Origin: Cenarchaeum sp. SB0675_bin_21
GTDB taxonomy: Archaea; Thermoproteota; Nitrososphaeria; Nitrososphaerales; Nitrosopumilaceae
Assembly (NCBI GenBank): GCA_009843815.1
Contig: VYCS01000010.1
Location: 1-61,328, forward strand
Length of the DNA stretch: 61,328 nt
Direction of reading: 5' to 3'
Below, one piece after another: positions 60,354-61,328 of the stretch. A program made the position numbers and the translations under genes. The notes beneath the pieces were generated by a model. The model worked only from the letters and a program-made list of their open reading frames with translations. It ran no database searches and was not told the origin of the DNA. Every line of letters starts with the position of its first letter. Position 1 is the first letter of the stretch.

Positions 60354-61325
60354 ATGTACACGATGGCAACAAAATCGTTTGTGGTTGTATTTACATCACT
60401 ACACGCTAAAAAGTATATACGCACGTTAATACGATGCATAAAAAACGTCCTAAAGATTGAAGACGAACCATACACCTCAATATGTAGAGATGAGCACCTT
60501 ATACTGGTCGAAGCTCATGATCCGGTCTTTGCGTCATCGGCCATTGAGCGGCTATACGGCATAGAAAAAGTGCTCATAGCCAGACAGATAAAGAATGATT
60601 ACAACGACATTGTAGAGACCGCCACTGAAGTAGGTGGAAATCTATTATTGGGAAACGAGACATTTTATGTGCAGGTAGAAGGATACTCTAGAGGATTTCT
60701 ACCAAAAGATGCCGAGATGGCAATAACTTCATCCATAATAGAAGAAAAGTCATCACAAAATGTACGACCTGGTACACAAGACCGACATGATAAACTACTA
60801 TATGTATACATGACACAGAGTAATGCTTACATATCCATATTTGAAGACAAGTGCTTTGGAGGCTTGCCAATGGGGGTGCAGGGCAAGGCGGTATCGTGCA
60901 TATTTGATGAAATGTCTGCCATGGCATGTTTGGAGACCATACGGATGGGTTACAATACCAAAATTCTTGCATTATACAGAAAGGAGAGTGATTTGACAAA
61001 TCTGGCAAAGATAATCAATAAAATACTTCCATACTTAATACACAAAAAAATACAATTAACCATACATAAAGTATCATCAGGAGGTCAAGGATTTTTAAAT
61101 ATGGTGATACTTGCCACCGAACTAGCCATTAATATCGCAAAAGATCACAATATATCACACATAACATTACCTATATCTAGAATCATTTTTCCAGGCTTAT
61201 ATGTGGATAAATTACTCCATCGAATATACGATGCCCAACTAAACCCGATACTGGCATTGCCTGACTATGAACAGATGGTTGCTATATCCGAGAGATTGAA
61301 CCTACCTTTTAATGCAGAATCCTAA
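60354..61325 (+). CDS. ThiI-like THUMP-domain protein without PP-loop signature
   Basis: 323 aa. The N-terminal ferredoxin-like/THUMP part is about residues 1-125 (ICRDEHLILVEAHDPVFASSAIERLYGIEKVLIA; FYVQVEGYSRGFL). The next part follows ThiI layout (GGLPMGVQGKAVSCIFDEMSAMACLETIRMGY), but where ThiI has SGGxDSP this protein has FDEMSAM, so thiouridine synthase chemistry is unlikely. It may bind tRNA without sulfur transfer. Start among ATGs at 60354 and 60363 is uncertain; upstream 60293-60353 is its leader. Confidence 0.7.
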   Translation: MYTMATKSFVVVFTSLHAKKYIRTLIRCIKNVLKIEDEPYTSICRDEHLILVEAHDPVFASSAIERLYGIEKVLIARQIKNDYNDIVETATEVGGNLLLGNETFYVQVEGYSRGFLPKDAEMAITSSIIEEKSSQNVRPGTQDRHDKLLYVYMTQSNAYISIFEDKCFGGLPMGVQGKAVSCIFDEMSAMACLETIRMGYNTKILALYRKESDLTNLAKIINKILPYLIHKKIQLTIHKVSSGGQGFLNMVILATELAINIAKDHNISHITLPISRIIFPGLYVDKLLHRIYDAQLNPILALPDYEQMVAISERLNLPFNAES

Positions 61326-61328
61326 CAG

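Noticed and set aside
1-61328. CRISPR arrays, rRNA genes and additional tRNA genes
   Set aside because: No regularly spaced direct repeats, no rRNA signature blocks, and no other T-arm GTTCGAAT-type sequence with pairing acceptor arms were found by eye.

Overview
The window is archaeal and almost certainly from an ammonia-oxidising-type thaumarchaeon (Nitrososphaerota, Nitrosopumilales-like). The evidence is the gene set: archaeal RpoL and TFS, a TFB, PCNA, GINS, an ESCRT-III-like CdvB protein, group II chaperonins, archaeal TyrRS, a class I CCA-adding enzyme, UPF0200/UPF0201, archaeal NadM, GTG/TTG starts about 25 nt behind TATA boxes (leaderless transcripts), and many small zinc-ribbon proteins. 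No rRNA, CRISPR array or ammonia-oxidation gene is present. One tRNA (Pro, anticodon GGG, CCA encoded) is present.

Layout. 0-7 kb: two small zinc proteins, a sugar-kinase/dUTPase-like fusion, a DegT aminotransferase, tyrS, cobJ and a large secreted protein. 7-11 kb: information processing (pcn-lysC, tfs-rpoL). 11-12.5 kb: a tnpB element. 12.5-17 kb: small proteins, a dual-specificity phosphatase, a cyclase, an Lrp-type RAM domain, a class V aminotransferase, a ferredoxin and Hsp20. 17-24 kb: two tandem NDH-2 paralogues, a secreted cyclophilin and a CrtI-like oxidoreductase. 24-33 kb: cbiE, UPF0200/0201, thpR-cca-kinase, tRNA-Pro, an SQR-like flavoprotein, an SDR, and folE plus queE for 7-deazaguanine (archaeosine/queuosine-type) synthesis. 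33-36 kb: envelope proteins and regulators. 36-37.4 kb: a second tnpB element. 37.4-45.6 kb: a structured RNA candidate, cdvB, pstS, tfb, cysQ/cysC, a hemerythrin, an aminotransferase and nadM. 45.7-61.3 kb: thermosome, GINS, glnA, an oligopeptide-type binding protein, a sodium:solute symporter, a divergent chaperonin, a Ni/Co transporter, an SDR and a ThiI-like THUMP protein.

The most unusual content is a set of transposable elements. Two TnpB genes lie inside units bounded by terminal inverted repeats and 8-bp direct repeats (10965-12449 and 35943-37364). Classical IS200/IS605 elements, the usual carriers of TnpB, have neither. A 380-bp element at 47450-47829 has the same GGGAATTATATAC-type end as the second TnpB unit and is flanked by a perfect 8-bp duplication. 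A 438-bp element at 59847-60284 has a third type of end and also a perfect 8-bp duplication. Related ends occur at about 160 and 41660, and a 37-bp relic lies at 29464. In three cases the flanking 8-bp repeat contains the stop codon of the upstream gene, so insertion left that gene intact. The first TnpB unit has 113-bp repeats that fold into hairpins, and differences between its two ends preserve pairing, which suggests structured RNA (possibly the TnpB guide RNA scaffold) inside the repeat. No DDE transposase is visible in the window.

Other points of interest are a compact three-way-junction RNA candidate at 37790-37870, a divergent chaperonin and a ThiI homologue that have lost hallmark active-site residues, and several genes of 43-55 codons that are easily missed.
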